Part shown: in pieces, positions 43,790 to 54,997 of the stretch | Layout of the letters: every line of letters starts with the position of its first letter | How positions within the stretch are numbered: the stretch's first letter is position 1 | Origin: Bufo bufo | Taxonomy: Eukaryota > Chordata > Amphibia > Anura > Bufonidae | Direction of reading: 5' to 3' | Assembly (NCBI RefSeq): GCF_905171765.1 | Contig: NC_053391.1 | Coordinates: 190,350,559 to 190,414,558 of the forward strand | DNA: 64,000 nt | Made by a program: the position numbers and the translations under genes | The notes under the pieces: model-generated | The model's input: the letters and a program-made list of their open reading frames with translations, nothing else | Database searches by the model: none | Told to the model about the DNA's origin: nothing

Positions 43790-46700
43790 TAAAAAAAAGT
43801 ATACATATTTGGTATCGCCGCGTTCGTATAGACCGGTTCTATAAAAATATCACATGACCTAAACTCTCAGATGAACATCGTAAAAAATAAAAAATAAAAA
43901 CTGTGCTAAATAAACAATTTTTGTCACCTTACATCACAAAAAGTGTAACAGCAAGCGATCAAAAAGTCATATGCACCCCAAAATAGTGCCAATCAAACAG
44001 TCACCTCATCCCGCAAAAAATGAGACCCTACCTAAGATAATCGCCCAAAAACTAAAAGAATTTTGGCTCTCAGACTTTTGAAACACTAAAACATGATTTT
44101 TTTTGCTTCAAAAATGAAATCATTGTGTAAAACTTACATAAATAAAAAAAAGTATATAAATATTAGGTATTGCCGCGTCCGTATCGATCGGCTCTATAAA
44201 AATATCACATGATCTAACCCCTCAGATGAACACCGTAAAAAATTTAAAATAAAAACTGTGCTAAATAAACAATTTTTTGTCACCTTACATCACAAAAAGT
44301 ATAATAGCAAGCGATCAAAAAGTCACACGCACCCCAAAATAGTGCCAATAAAACCGTCATCTCATCCCGCAAAAATCATACCCTACCCAAGGTAATCGCC
44401 CAAAAACTGAAAAAATTATGGCTCTCAGAATATGGAAACACTAAAACATGATTTTTTTTTGCTTAAAAAATGAAATCATTGTGTAAAACTTACATAAATA
44501 AAAAAAAAGTATACATATTAGGTATTGCCGCATCTGTGACAACCTGGTCTATAGAAATTTCACTTGATCTAACCTGTCAGATGAATGTTGTAAATGACAA
44601 AAAATAAAAACGATGCCAAAACAGCTATTATCTTGCCTCACAAAAAGTGTAATATAGAGCAACCAAAAATCATATGTACCCTAAACTAGTACCAACAATA
44701 CTGCCACCCTATCCAGTAGTTTCTAAAATGGGGCCACTTTTTTGGAGTTTCTACTCTAGGGGTGCATCAGGGGGGCTTCAAATGGGACATGGTGTCAAAA
44801 AAAAACAGTCCAGCAAAATCTGCCTTCCAAAAACCGTATGGCATTGCTTCTCTTCTGCGCCCTGCCATGTGCCCGTACAGCTGTTTACGACCACATATAG
44901 GGTGTTTCTGTAAACTACAGAATCAGGGCCATAAATATTAAGTTTTGTTTGGCTGTTAACCCTTGCTTTGTTACTGGGAAAAATGGATTAAAATGGAAAA
45001 TTTGCCCAAAAATTGAAATTCTGAAATTTCATCTCCATTTGCCAATAACTCTTGTGGAACACCTAAAGGGTTAACGACATTTGTAAAATCTGTTTTGAAT
45101 ACCTTGAGGGGTGTAGTCTCTTAGATGGGGTCACTTTTATGGAGTTTCTACTCTAGGAATGTATCAGGGGGGCTTCAAATGGGACATGGTGTCAAAAAAA
45201 ACAGTCCAGCAAAACTTGCCTTCCAAAAACCATATGGCATTCCTTTCCTTCTGCGCCCTGCCGTGTGCCCGTACAGCGGTTTACGACCACATATGGGGTG
45301 TTTCTGTAAACTACTGAATCAGGGCCATAAATATTAAGTTTGGTTTGGCTGTTAACCCTTGCTTTGTAACTGGAAAAAAATTATTAAAATGGAAAATATG
45401 CCAAAAAAGTTAAATTTTTAAATTGTATCTCTATTTTCCATTAATTCTTGTGGAACACCTAAAGTGTTAACGACGTTTGTAAAATCAGTTTTGAATACCT
45501 TGAGGGGTGTAGTTTCTTAGATGGGGTCAATTTTATGGAGTTTCTACTCTAGGGGTGCATCAGGGGGGCTTCAAATGGGACATGGTGTCAAAAAACCAGT
45601 CCAGCAAAACCTGCCTTCCAAAAACCGTATGGCATTCCTTTCCTTCTGCGCCTTGCCCTGTGCCCGTACAGCGGTTTACGACCACATATGCAGTGTTTCT
45701 GTAAACTACAGAATCAGTGCCATAAATATTGAGTTTGGTTTGGCTGTTAACCCTTGCTTTGTAACTTGAATTTTTTTTTATTAAAATGGAAAATCTGCCA
45801 AAAAAGTGAAATTTTGAAATTGTATCTGTATTTTCCATTAATTCTTGTGGAACACCTAAAAGGTTAACAAAGTTTGTAAAATCAGTTTTGAATACCTTGT
45901 GGGGTGTAGTTTATAGAATGGGGTCATTTTTGGGTGGTTTCTATTATGTAAGCCTCGCAAAGTGACTTCAGACCTGAACTGGTCCCTAAAAATTGGTTTT
46001 TTGAAAATTTCAGAAAAATTTCAAGATTTGCTTCTAAACTTCTAAAAGTCTTGTAACATCCCCAAAAAATAAAATATCATTCCCAAAATGATCCAAACAT
46101 GAAGTAGACATATGGGGAATGTAAAGTAATAACTATTTTTCGAGGTATTACTATGTATTATAGAAATAGAGAAATTGAATCTTGGAAATTTGCAATTTTT
46201 TAAACATTTTTGGTAAATTTGGTATTTTTTTATCAATAAAAATTATTTTTTTTTACTTCATTTTACCAGTGTCATGAAGTACAATATGTGACGAAACAAC
46301 TGTCTCAGAATGGCCTGGATAAGTCAAAGCGTTTTAAAGTTATCAGCACTTAAAGTGACACTGGTCAGATTTGCAAAAAATGGCAAAGTCCTTAAAGGGG
46401 TTATCCCATCATAATGATCACTGTTAAATCTGTTAATGATTTGACAGTTATCCTTTTTGTAAATATATTTGATTAACCCATTCCCACCGTTTACGAGAAA
46501 ATTTACCCCCACTTACCTCATTGTTGTCATTCGGTCTCCCCTGGTTACGGCCACCGCTCTTCTCCGGAATCCCGGTGGCCGCGCTTGCGCAGAAGACTCC
46601 TACTTTTCTCCCAGCCGGGCCACTGGCTGTCCTGAACGCGCACGCTGCCACGCATGCGCGATGGTGACTTCTTCCCGGCCAGAATAGTACAGAGCGGCGT

Positions 46701-46849
46701 TCAGTCCAGCGCGCGGCCCGGAGAAGACTTCAATCAAGATGAAGCCCGCCCTCAGCCAGAATCCAGGAAGTGAATGGTGCGCAGGCAGCAGGTAAGTATG
46801 AAAATGCAAAGTGGGATAACCCCTTTAAGGTGAAATAGGGCTTAAGGGG
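43790..46849. mobile_element. piggyBac-like non-autonomous element (copy B), 5'-truncated
   Basis: The right end CTTAAGGGG is followed by TTAA (46850-46853). It contains ~350-bp units (43.8-44.7 kb; ttggctctcagac near 44062, tatggctctcagaatatgg near 44415) and then ~395-bp units. The latter carry a ggagtttctactctagg start (near 44747, 45141, 45538) and caaaaaccgtatggc, gtttacgaccacatat and ggttaacgacgtttgtaaaa phrases. No head or TTAACCCC left end; the left border abuts the L1 fragment. Interrupted by a T2 at 46396-46824. Frames of 70-90 codons here are repeat read-through. Confidence 0.7.
46396..46824. mobile_element. T2/Kolobok-type MITE inside copy B
   Basis: TTAA at 46392-46395 and 46825-46828. 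Ends are AGGGGTTATCCCA and TGGGATAACCCCT, perfect 13-bp inverses. The GC-rich body (46530-46760) is noncoding. The target is the subterminal CCTTAAGG of copy B. Confidence 0.88.
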
Positions 46850-47011
46850 TTAAGTACATGATAACTGTCATGCTGAACCTCAGGGACTGAGAGCGCAAGG
46901 GTATGAGAGGTACATACTCTATTGGGCCCCAATAGAGTTTGTCCTGCAAAGAAGAATACCTCTATAATATGGCATGTGATGGAACTTGCTACTATTTTTT
47001 CCTAAAAAAAA

Positions 47012-47470
47012 GCATTAGGACACCTACATATTACACTTACGGGAGCTTCATGACACCCTATTTTAAATCCCTAGACATTAATGTGGAGTTGGTTTCACCC
47101 TTTGCACAAAAAATAGCCCTATTGGAAGGCCTTCTACAAGATATTTGCCCATTCATCAGGAATAGGTCAACTGATGTTGGTTGAGAGGGCCTGGCTCGCA
47201 ATTTCCTATCTAGTTCATCCCAAAGGTGTTCGATGAAGTTAGCATAATGCAGGTATCATTCAACTCTACAGAACATGTCTCCATTGCTCCAGAGTCCAGT
47301 GGTGGCATTCTTTACACCACTCTGTTCGATACTTGGCATTGTGGTTGATGATGTAAGGCTTGCATGCAGCTGCTCTACCATGGAAATCCACAACATGATG
47401 CTGATATTAATGCCAGAGGAGGTTTGAGACTATGCAGTTATGGAGTCAGAAGAGCACTGGCTTCCTTTAG
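47012..47470 (-). mobile_element. Tc1-like fragment (third family), deleted and decayed
   Basis: Phrases such as attaatgtggagttggtttcacc, aactgatgttggttgagagg, cctggctcgca, ttcatcccaaaggtgttcga, ctccagagtccagtggtggc, tttacaccact and gatgtaaggcttgcatgcag match, in order and on the minus strand, a Tc1 family known from fish and frogs, with large internal deletions (e.g. after 47240). Encodes no usable protein; only one inner TIR part remains. Confidence 0.7.
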
Positions 47471-47575
47471 GCACTATTGGAAACATTTACCAAGACTGGT
47501 GTTTCTGCACCAGTCTTGATTTCCCCTGAGCAGCTGGAGCATGTGGCAAATTTATGCAGAGGTGCAGGCCCCTTA

Positions 47576-49301
47576 GGCCTCTTTCACACGGGCGTCCCTG
47601 ATTTGCGAGTAGGCACGCAATTGCAGTCAGTTTTGACTGCGATTGCGTTCCGATTTTCAGTTTTTTCAGCGCGAGTGCAATGCGTTTTGAACGCGCGTGA
47701 GAAAAAACTGAATGTGGTACCCAGACCCGGACTTCTTCACTGAAGTTCGGGTTTGGGTTAGGTTTTCTGTTCATTTTATTATTTTCCCTTATAACATGGT
47801 TATAAAGGAAAATAATAGCATTCTTAATACAGAATGCTTACTAAAATGTGGCTTGAGGGGTTTTTAAAAAATTTAACTCACCTCATCCTCTTGATCGCGC
47901 AGCCGGCATCGTCTTCTTTCTTCTTCTTTCAGGACCTGCAAAAGGACCTTTGACGTAATCCTTCTATCTTCATTCTGCAGGACCTGCGCTGACGTCACCG
48001 CACTCACCACGTGGTAAGCGCGGTGATGTCAGCGCAGGTCCTGCTGAATAAAGATAGAAGAATTATGTCATCAAAAGGTCCTTTTGCAGGTCCTGAAAGA
48101 AGACATGTCGGCTGCGCGATCAAGACGATGAGGTGAGTTAATTATTTATTTTTATTTTTAAAGGGTTTCTACCACCAGAAATACTGTTATGTAGCTGAGT
48201 GACATTAGCGATGCGCTAATGTCAGCACTACATAACAGTATGTTTCTAACATTAGTCCCTGCAGCCGTTTTTGTTAAAAAATCACTTTTATTATATGCTA
48301 ATGAGCCTCTAGGTGCTATGTGGGCGTAAAAATCAGCACCTAGAGGCTCCGTCTACTCACCCTTTATCCCGCCCAGGTCCCCTGTTCTGCCCGCCCAGCT
48401 CCTCTTGATTGATGGCACGGTCCACCGCATCGTTGACGAAAGCCCGCGCCTGTGCCGTTCACTTCTGTCTTAGGCGCAGTGAGTGAAGGCCGCTCTCCTG
48501 ATGCCGGCTTCCTCACTGTGACGTAGTCAGCGCAGGCGCTGTGAGCATTCCGGCACCAGGATCGCATCATTCACTCACTGCGCCTGCGCCGAAGACAGAA
48601 GTGAACGGCGCAGGCGCGGGATTTCGGCAGCGATAAGGCGGACCGTGCCATCAATCAAGAGGAGCTGGGCGGGCACAACACTGGACCTGGGAGGGATAAT
48701 GGGTGAGTGGACGGAGCCTCTAGGTGCTGATTTTATGCCCACATAGCACCTAGAGGCTCATTAGCATAAAATAAAAGTGCTTTTTTAACAAAAACGGCTG
48801 CAGGGACTAACGTTAGAAACATACTGTTATGTAGTGCGGACATTAGCACATCGCTAATGTCAGTCAGCTACATAACAGTATTTCTGGTGGTAGAAACCCT
48901 TCAAGCCCTCAAGCCACATTTTAGTAAGCATTCTGTATTAAGAATGCTATTATTTTCCTTTATAACCATATTATAAGGGGAAATAATACAGACTTTAATG
49001 GGGTTGCTAATCCCTATCATCTCATAGCAACCATGCGTGAAAATCGCACCGCATCCGCACTTGCTTGCAGATGCTTGCGATTTTCATGCAGACCCATTCA
49101 TTTCTATGGTGCCTGCGTTGCGTGAAAAACGCAGAATAAAGAACATGCTGCGATTTTCACGCAACGCACAAGTGATACGTGAAAATCACAGCTCAACTGA
49201 ACAGCCCCATTGAAGTGAATGGGTCCGGATTCAGTGCGGGTAATATGCGTTCACCTCACGCATTGCACCCGCGCATATTTCTCGCCCGTGTGAAAGGGGC
49301 C
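47576..49301. mobile_element. Harbinger-like foldback element, TTA TSD
   Basis: TTA at 47573-47575 and 49302-49304. Ends are GGCCTCTTTCACACGGGCG and cgcccgtgtgaaaggggcc. Long arms share aagaatgctattattttcc, taagcattctgtatt and inverse. A separate palindrome lies at 47878-48140, centred on caccacgtggt. A T2 is inserted at 48162-48900. Confidence 0.75.
48162..48900. mobile_element. T2-like long palindrome inside the foldback
   Basis: TTAA at 48158-48161, TCAA (mutated TTAA) at 48901-48904. Ends are AGGGTTTCTACCACCAGAAA and the exact inverse. Arms of >200 bp include ctacataacagta and gagcctctaggtgctatgtg. GC-rich interior repeats gcgcaggcgc motifs. Confidence 0.85.
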
Positions 49302-49304
49302 TTA

Positions 49305-51084
49305 TAGATTTGTTGCATCTTTTGACTGTACCGCTCGACAGACTAAAATTTACGGCAGCCCCCTAGCCTTTGAAGCCACAAAAGTGGGCTAAAAAATCTG
49401 CAACTTTTTTTATGCCACTGTTGTAGCATATACAGCTTGGTATATGTCCCCCTGTGTGCCTCAGTACTGGACAACCCTGCTCTGTATCTTTTAGTGGGCT
49501 TCCTCTTTGTGACTGAGCTACAGTGGTTTCTAAGTGAATCCTCTTTTATACATCTATGGCAATGGGATTAAATAAATCCTTAAATTCAATGAATAAGCAG
49601 TGTGGCCCAATGCTTTTGCATATATTAAGGGCCTAAAGGGATCCATCTTTTAAATTCATACAAGACAGATCTGTATGCATGAAACCAAACTCGGTGTATC
49701 AGAAAATCGCAGTTGTCACATGGCTCAGTAGCAGTCTAGCGTGCATTTCAAACAAATCTGACCTTGTAAATAAACGCATTTCAGTATAGTAGAACAATTG
49801 TACCTCTAAAGTCTGCAGTCTGGTGTAGAGCAAATATTCTGGATGGCAAAGTGACAGTAAAAAATATAAACTGCCAGCATTTACATCCAGTAGCAGCTGC
49901 TTGTTCTCCTGCTTTGTAATCACAGGCACAAGCAAGGAACATGCATTAACATTCTTCATCTGTGACTGACTATAGCAGATGTGCTAGAGAAAGATATTTT
50001 GAGATTTCTATGAACTTTTCCAGTCTTCCTGTAGCGGGTGGTATGTAATAAGATATTGCATCCATTTTCTTCAGTTTGGTCAGAGGTAAATATTATTTAA
50101 TTCTTACAAATTTGACATATAAAAGAATAATTACTGGAGGATTCTGTATCTGACAGTTGTGGAGAGCTGGAGATGAATGGACCTTCTGCAAATTATTTTA
50201 TAAAGTTATATGTCGGGTAAGTTAAAAAATGAAACTGTAAACTGATTTCATTAGAGGATTTTAGAAGGTCAAGTAGAGGGGGGAAAAAAGAAAGCACAGA
50301 GGGACGTTCACAGGAAATGAAAGAGATGTGAAATGATTGTTTTTACAGTCAAAGTGAAATTTTTAGGAATAAGTGGAAAAGCTGTGAAGGGGCATGAGAC
50401 TATTGAATAAATACTGCATAACCGCACAGGTAAGGCTTTGTTCACACACGTTATTACTGGAGCCATTATGGTTGTGGTGGATCCATTACAGTGGCCCCAT
50501 TCTCCTAGTTAGATGAGGGTGACATGACCTGTGATGTTAGCCTATTTCCCTACTCTGATGATGTTCTGTGCACAAGACTGAGGGAGCAGGAGGAGCAGGA
50601 CTGCCTCTGTTCATGGAATGCCACTGTGAAGGCTGTGCTAGTTTGAGCGACAAGCCACGCCCCCTGCACTGCCGGATCTGCTAGCTGAGCTGTCTGCCCT
50701 GTCTCCCCTCCCACTGGATTCTTCAGAAAAGTTTAACCCCTTCTACCGTAAGCAGCACAGACTCAGGGTTGGAGGCTTTGCCTCAGGTACTGAGAAGCTG
50801 CAGAATTCCCTCTCCTGCTGGCACTGAAGAGACAATTGCTTTACACAGGATTCTCCTTCCCTCCTCACCCCTGAAAACACAGAGCTGACAAACACTGGAG
50901 GAATTCTCTCTTCTGTACTTGTCTGCTGGCTGTGAAGAAGTGTCTGCAGAGCATTGCACAAGAACAGGTGGAGGAAGATGTTTGTATCAGCAATGTCATT
51001 GTACTGTACTGTACAAGCCCCACACATACAACATGAGTATCCCTGAACGAGTATTCTCATCCTGGGGTCCTTCCTCCCCCCCCC
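49305..51084. other. No gene recognised
   Basis: Longest stretch (1.8 kb) without a clear element. A single Harbinger-like end (aaggctttgttcacacacg) occurs near 50433. The 105-codon minus-strand frame at 50743-51060 has no motif. Could be host noncoding DNA. Confidence 0.4.
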
Positions 51085-52979
51085 ATGCGCGGTGCCGCAA
51101 TCAGCAGCATGGGTCAGTATGTTACTGACAGCCGGATCCCTGCTGCATCCACCAGCATCGGTGATAACACTGATGCCGGTGAATTAACCCCTCATAAGCC
51201 GCGGTCAGCGCGGTCATGGCAGCCTCGATGCCTGTGTAAGGTAGTTGCCAGCTACGGAAGCCCAGGAGATCCAGCCTGAGAGCTGGGTCTCCTAGGAAAC
51301 TGTCAGCGTCTTACTGTGTAAGACGCTGACAGTTCAATTCAGTACAATACAGAATGTTTTTTCATTTTTTTGGGAGATTCTAATCTAGGGGTGCATCAGG
51401 GGGTCTTCAAATGTGACATGGCAATTAAAAATTATCCCAGTGAAATCTGCCTTCCAAAAACCATTTGGCGCTTCTTTCCTTCTGTGCCCTGCCGTGTGCC
51501 CGTACAGCAGTTTATGACCACATATGGGGTGTTTCTGTAAACTACAGAATCAGGGCAATAAATATTGAGTTTTTTTATGCTGTTAACCCTTGCTTTGTTA
51601 CTGGAAAAAATTGATTAAAATGGAAAATCTGCCAAAAAAGTGAAATTCTGAAATTTCATCTCCATTTTCCTTTAATTCTTGTGGAACACCTAAAGGGTTA
51701 ACAAAGTTTGTAAAATCAGTTTTGAATACCTTGAAGGGTGTAGTTTCTAAAATAGGGTCTATTTTGGTGTTTTAGAGTTTCTACTCAAATGTGACACGGC
51801 AGCTTAAAATTATCCCAGTGAAATCTGCTTTCCAAAAACCATATGGCGTTCCTTTCCTTCTGCACAATGCTGTGTGCCCGTAAAGCAGTTTACGACTACA
51901 TATAGGGTGTTTATGTAAACTACAGAATCAGCATTGCTTTGTTAGTGGCATTTTTTTAATTAAAATGGAAAATCTGGCCAAAAAAATTTAATTCTGATAT
52001 TTCATCTCCATTTTCCATTAATTCTTGTGGAACACCTAAAGGGTTAGCAAAGTTTGTAAAATCAGTTTTGAATACCTTGAGGGGTGTAGTCTATAAAATG
52101 GGGTCATTTTTGGGTGGTTTCTATTATGTAAGCCTCACAAAGTGACTTCATAACTTAACTGGTCCTTAACCCCTTAAGGACTTAGGACGTACCGGTACGC
52201 CATGTTTGCCGAGTCCTTAAGGACCCAGGATGTACCGGAACGTCCTAACTTTAAAAATACATTGCGGCGCGGCGAGGGTTAATCGAAACAGGATGTGCGC
52301 AGAAATCATTCAGCGGGCATCCTGTCACAACGCCAGGGGGGGTCATGTGACCCCCCGCATCAGCGATCGCAGGAAACCGCAGGTAAATTCAGACCTGCGG
52401 TTTGCTTCGTTTCCGGTCCATTCGGGTCTCCGGTGACCCGATGAACCGGAAAAGGACGGTGATTGTGGTGTGATAACACACCACCAATCACAGTCCGAGC
52501 ATTTGGGGGAGGCGGTGCTGGCCGTGGTGCTGATTGGTGCTGATTGGTGCTGGAGAGAGGCAGGAGATTCAAACTCCCGGCACTCCTCTCTCCCCTCCTC
52601 TTCCTACTGCTGCACCTGCACCGTCCAGCACCGTCCAGCTCCTGCGATCCCCCAGTCGGCACCCATCACCCTCCTGCACCCAATACTCTCCAGGTAGGTT
52701 AGGGTCAGTGAGGGAGAGGCACGATTAGGCAGGGATAGAAGGGAAAAGTTAGTTAGGGGAAAAAAAACAAACACTTTATCTGATTTATTGTCTCTAGTGG
52801 TCTCTGGTGGTTGGGGTCCACAGCACTTAGCTGTGAGACCCTAGACCCACCCCTGCATTGTACCGCTGATCAGCAAGTTTGAACTTTTTATTTTTTTCTA
52901 ACACTTGGCCATTTTTTTTTTTTTACTAAAAAGTACGTGAACACCCATTCCCCCCACACACACGCACACACACATACCC

Positions 52980-54724
52980 ATGGCCCGCCGGATGTTCTCG
53001 GTGGAGGAGGCATACGCCCAGCTTGCCTCCAACTCCGAGAGCCCCAGTGAGGATGACCCCACATTCCTCTTGTCATCCGCATCCTCCTCATAATCATCTG
53101 ATGACGATGAGCCCCCAAGGCGGCGGAGACGCTGCCAGGCGGAGCCAGGGGCCCCACATGCTAGGGACCATCCTGGGGCTCGTACTGGTTTCCTGGCCCA
53201 CCAAATAAGCCCACCGGAGCCCCCTACCGGTGTACTTAGCTGGTGTCCCCCAGTGGATTTTGAGCCAGAGATTCCGGATTTTGTTGGCAATCCAGGAATC
53301 CAGATTCCCACAGTGGGCTTCACTGAAATTGACTTTTTTAGTTTTTTTTTCAGTGACCCATTTGTGAATCTGATAGTGGAACAGACGAACCTGTACGCCC
53401 AACAGTTCGTTGCTCAGCACCTGGGCTCCTTTTTGGCTAGACCCGGTGGCTGGGCGTCGGTCAGTGCAGCTGAGATTGGGGCCTCGTGCTGCACATGGGT
53501 CTAGTGCAAAAACCCAGTGTCAGGCAATACTGGAGTGGGGACGTCCTCTACCAGACCCCACTCTACAGTATGGCCATGACACGCCCCCGGTTTGAGGCCA
53601 TCAGGAAATGTCTGCATTATTCAGATAATGCAGCATGTCCCCCCCGAGGTGATCCTGCCCTTGACCGTCTGTATAAGATATGGCCGGTCATCGATCACTT
53701 CGGGGCCAAATTTGCGCAGGCCTACGTACCTGGAAGGGAGGTCGCGGTTGATGAGTCTCTCGTTGCATTCAAGGGGAGACTCAGTTTCCGCCAATACATT
53801 ACCACTAAATGGGCGAGGTATGGCGTGAAAATGTACAAAATTTGTGAGAGTACCTCAGGGTACGCTTACAAATTTTGTGTGTATGAGGGGCGAGATTCCC
53901 GTATTGAACCCCCAGAATGTCCCCCCACTCTGGGTGTTAGCGGGAAACTCGTGTGGGACCTTATGCACCCACTGCTAGATAAGGGTTACCACTTGTACGT
54001 CGATAACTTTTATACTAGCATTCCCTTGTTCAGGTCCCTTGCCGCCAGATCCACGTCCGCTTGTGGGACCGTGCGGAAAAATCAACTCGGCCTCCCTACC
54101 TACCCCCTCCAGGTACCTATCCCCAGGGGTGAGACCCGTGCCCTTACCAGTGGAAACCTGTTGCTGGTCAGGTATAAGGACAAGAGGGATGTCCTTATAC
54201 TGTCCACAATCCACGGTAACAGCATCACCCCTGTCCCTGTGCGAGGTACCGCGGCAATGTGTATCGTCGACTTCAATCGGTATATGGGAGGAGTTGATCT
54301 CTCTGATCAAGTCCTCAAGCCATATAATGCCATGCGCAAAACCCGGGCATGGTACAAAAAAGTTGCGGTCTACTTGGTACAGGTTGCCTTGTACAACGCT
54401 TTTGTACTATCCCGAAGCGCTGGCAGCACAGGGACATTCCTCCAATTCTATGAGGCAGTCCTCAAGGACCTGATTTTTTTAGACCGGGAAAGAGCAGGCC
54501 GGAGTACCTCGGGAATTGGAGGCTCCCGGATCGTCCCTGGCCAACATTTTCCAGGTGTGGTCCCCCATACTGGAAAGAAGGGACAAACCCCAAAAAAGTG
54601 CAGAGTGTGTCACAGGAGGGGGATACAGAAGGACACCACCACTCAATATGACACGTGCCCCGATCATCCGGGCCTCTGCATTATCGATTGCTTCAGGGAG
54701 TATCACACTTCCATGGAGTACTAC
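52980..54724 (+). pseudogene. piggyBac transposase, near-complete, one stop and one frameshift
   Basis: ATG 52980 opens MARRMFSVEEAYAQLASNSE, an acidic N-terminus. An in-frame TAA at 53091-53093 sits in a serine run. The frame then gives DFEPEIPDFVGN and FFSDPFVNLIVEQTNLYA, and near 53470-53485 several bases are lost. The main frame resumes at 53486 with LHMGLVQKPSVRQYWSGD, then VAVDESLVAFKGR (first Asp, codon at 53750), HLYVDNFYTSIPLF (second) and NRYMGGVDLSDQ (third), the DDD triad of piggyBac. The C-terminus has CRVCHRRGIQ and YDTCPDHPGLCIIDCFREYH, a cysteine-rich zinc-binding domain. About 580 codons, the usual size. It would excise and insert at TTAA. The natural stop is unclear; the frame runs into repeat and MITE to 54874. 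Confidence 0.92.
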
Positions 54725-54767
54725 ATTTTTATAATCCCCAACAGTCCCCTAGAGAACATAAAAAACT

Positions 54768-54997
54768 ATGGCTCTCAGACTTTGGAGACACGGAAACAAT
54801 ATTTTTTTCCAAAAATATTAGTTTTAGTGCAGGCATCCTCAAACTGCGGCCCTCCAGATTTTGTAAAACTATAACTCCCAGCATGCCCAGACAACCTACA
54901 GCTATCAGCAGGGTATGGTGTAAATTGTAGTTTTACAACATCTGGAGGGCCGCAGTTTGAGGATGCCTGATTAGTGTCTCCAAAGTCTGAGAGCCAT
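54768..54997. repeat. 24-bp perfect inverted arms around a MITE
   Basis: ATGGCTCTCAGACTTTGGAG... (54768-54791) is exactly inverted at 54974-54997, with 182 bp between. The left copy is the normal start of the ~340-bp unit; the right copy is in inverted orientation and continues into tattgggcatcgccgcgtcc in normal orientation. Confidence 0.85.
54830..54969. mobile_element. 140-bp palindromic MITE
   Basis: Ends are CAGGCATCCTCAAACTGCGG and the exact inverse; the interior has tgtaaaactataactcccag and inverse. Flanks share ttagtg on both sides, a possible TSD core. A common amphibian MITE type by memory; superfamily uncertain (hAT-like TSD possible). Confidence 0.75.

Noticed and set aside
50161..50222. 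Possible host exon: ATG, 15 codons, then GTAAGT donor
   Set aside because: Too short, no convincing acceptor, no recognisable peptide.
50743..51060. 105-codon minus-strand Cys-rich frame
   Set aside because: No signal peptide or domain pattern I recognise; cysteines are unevenly spaced and the frame abuts repeat sequence.
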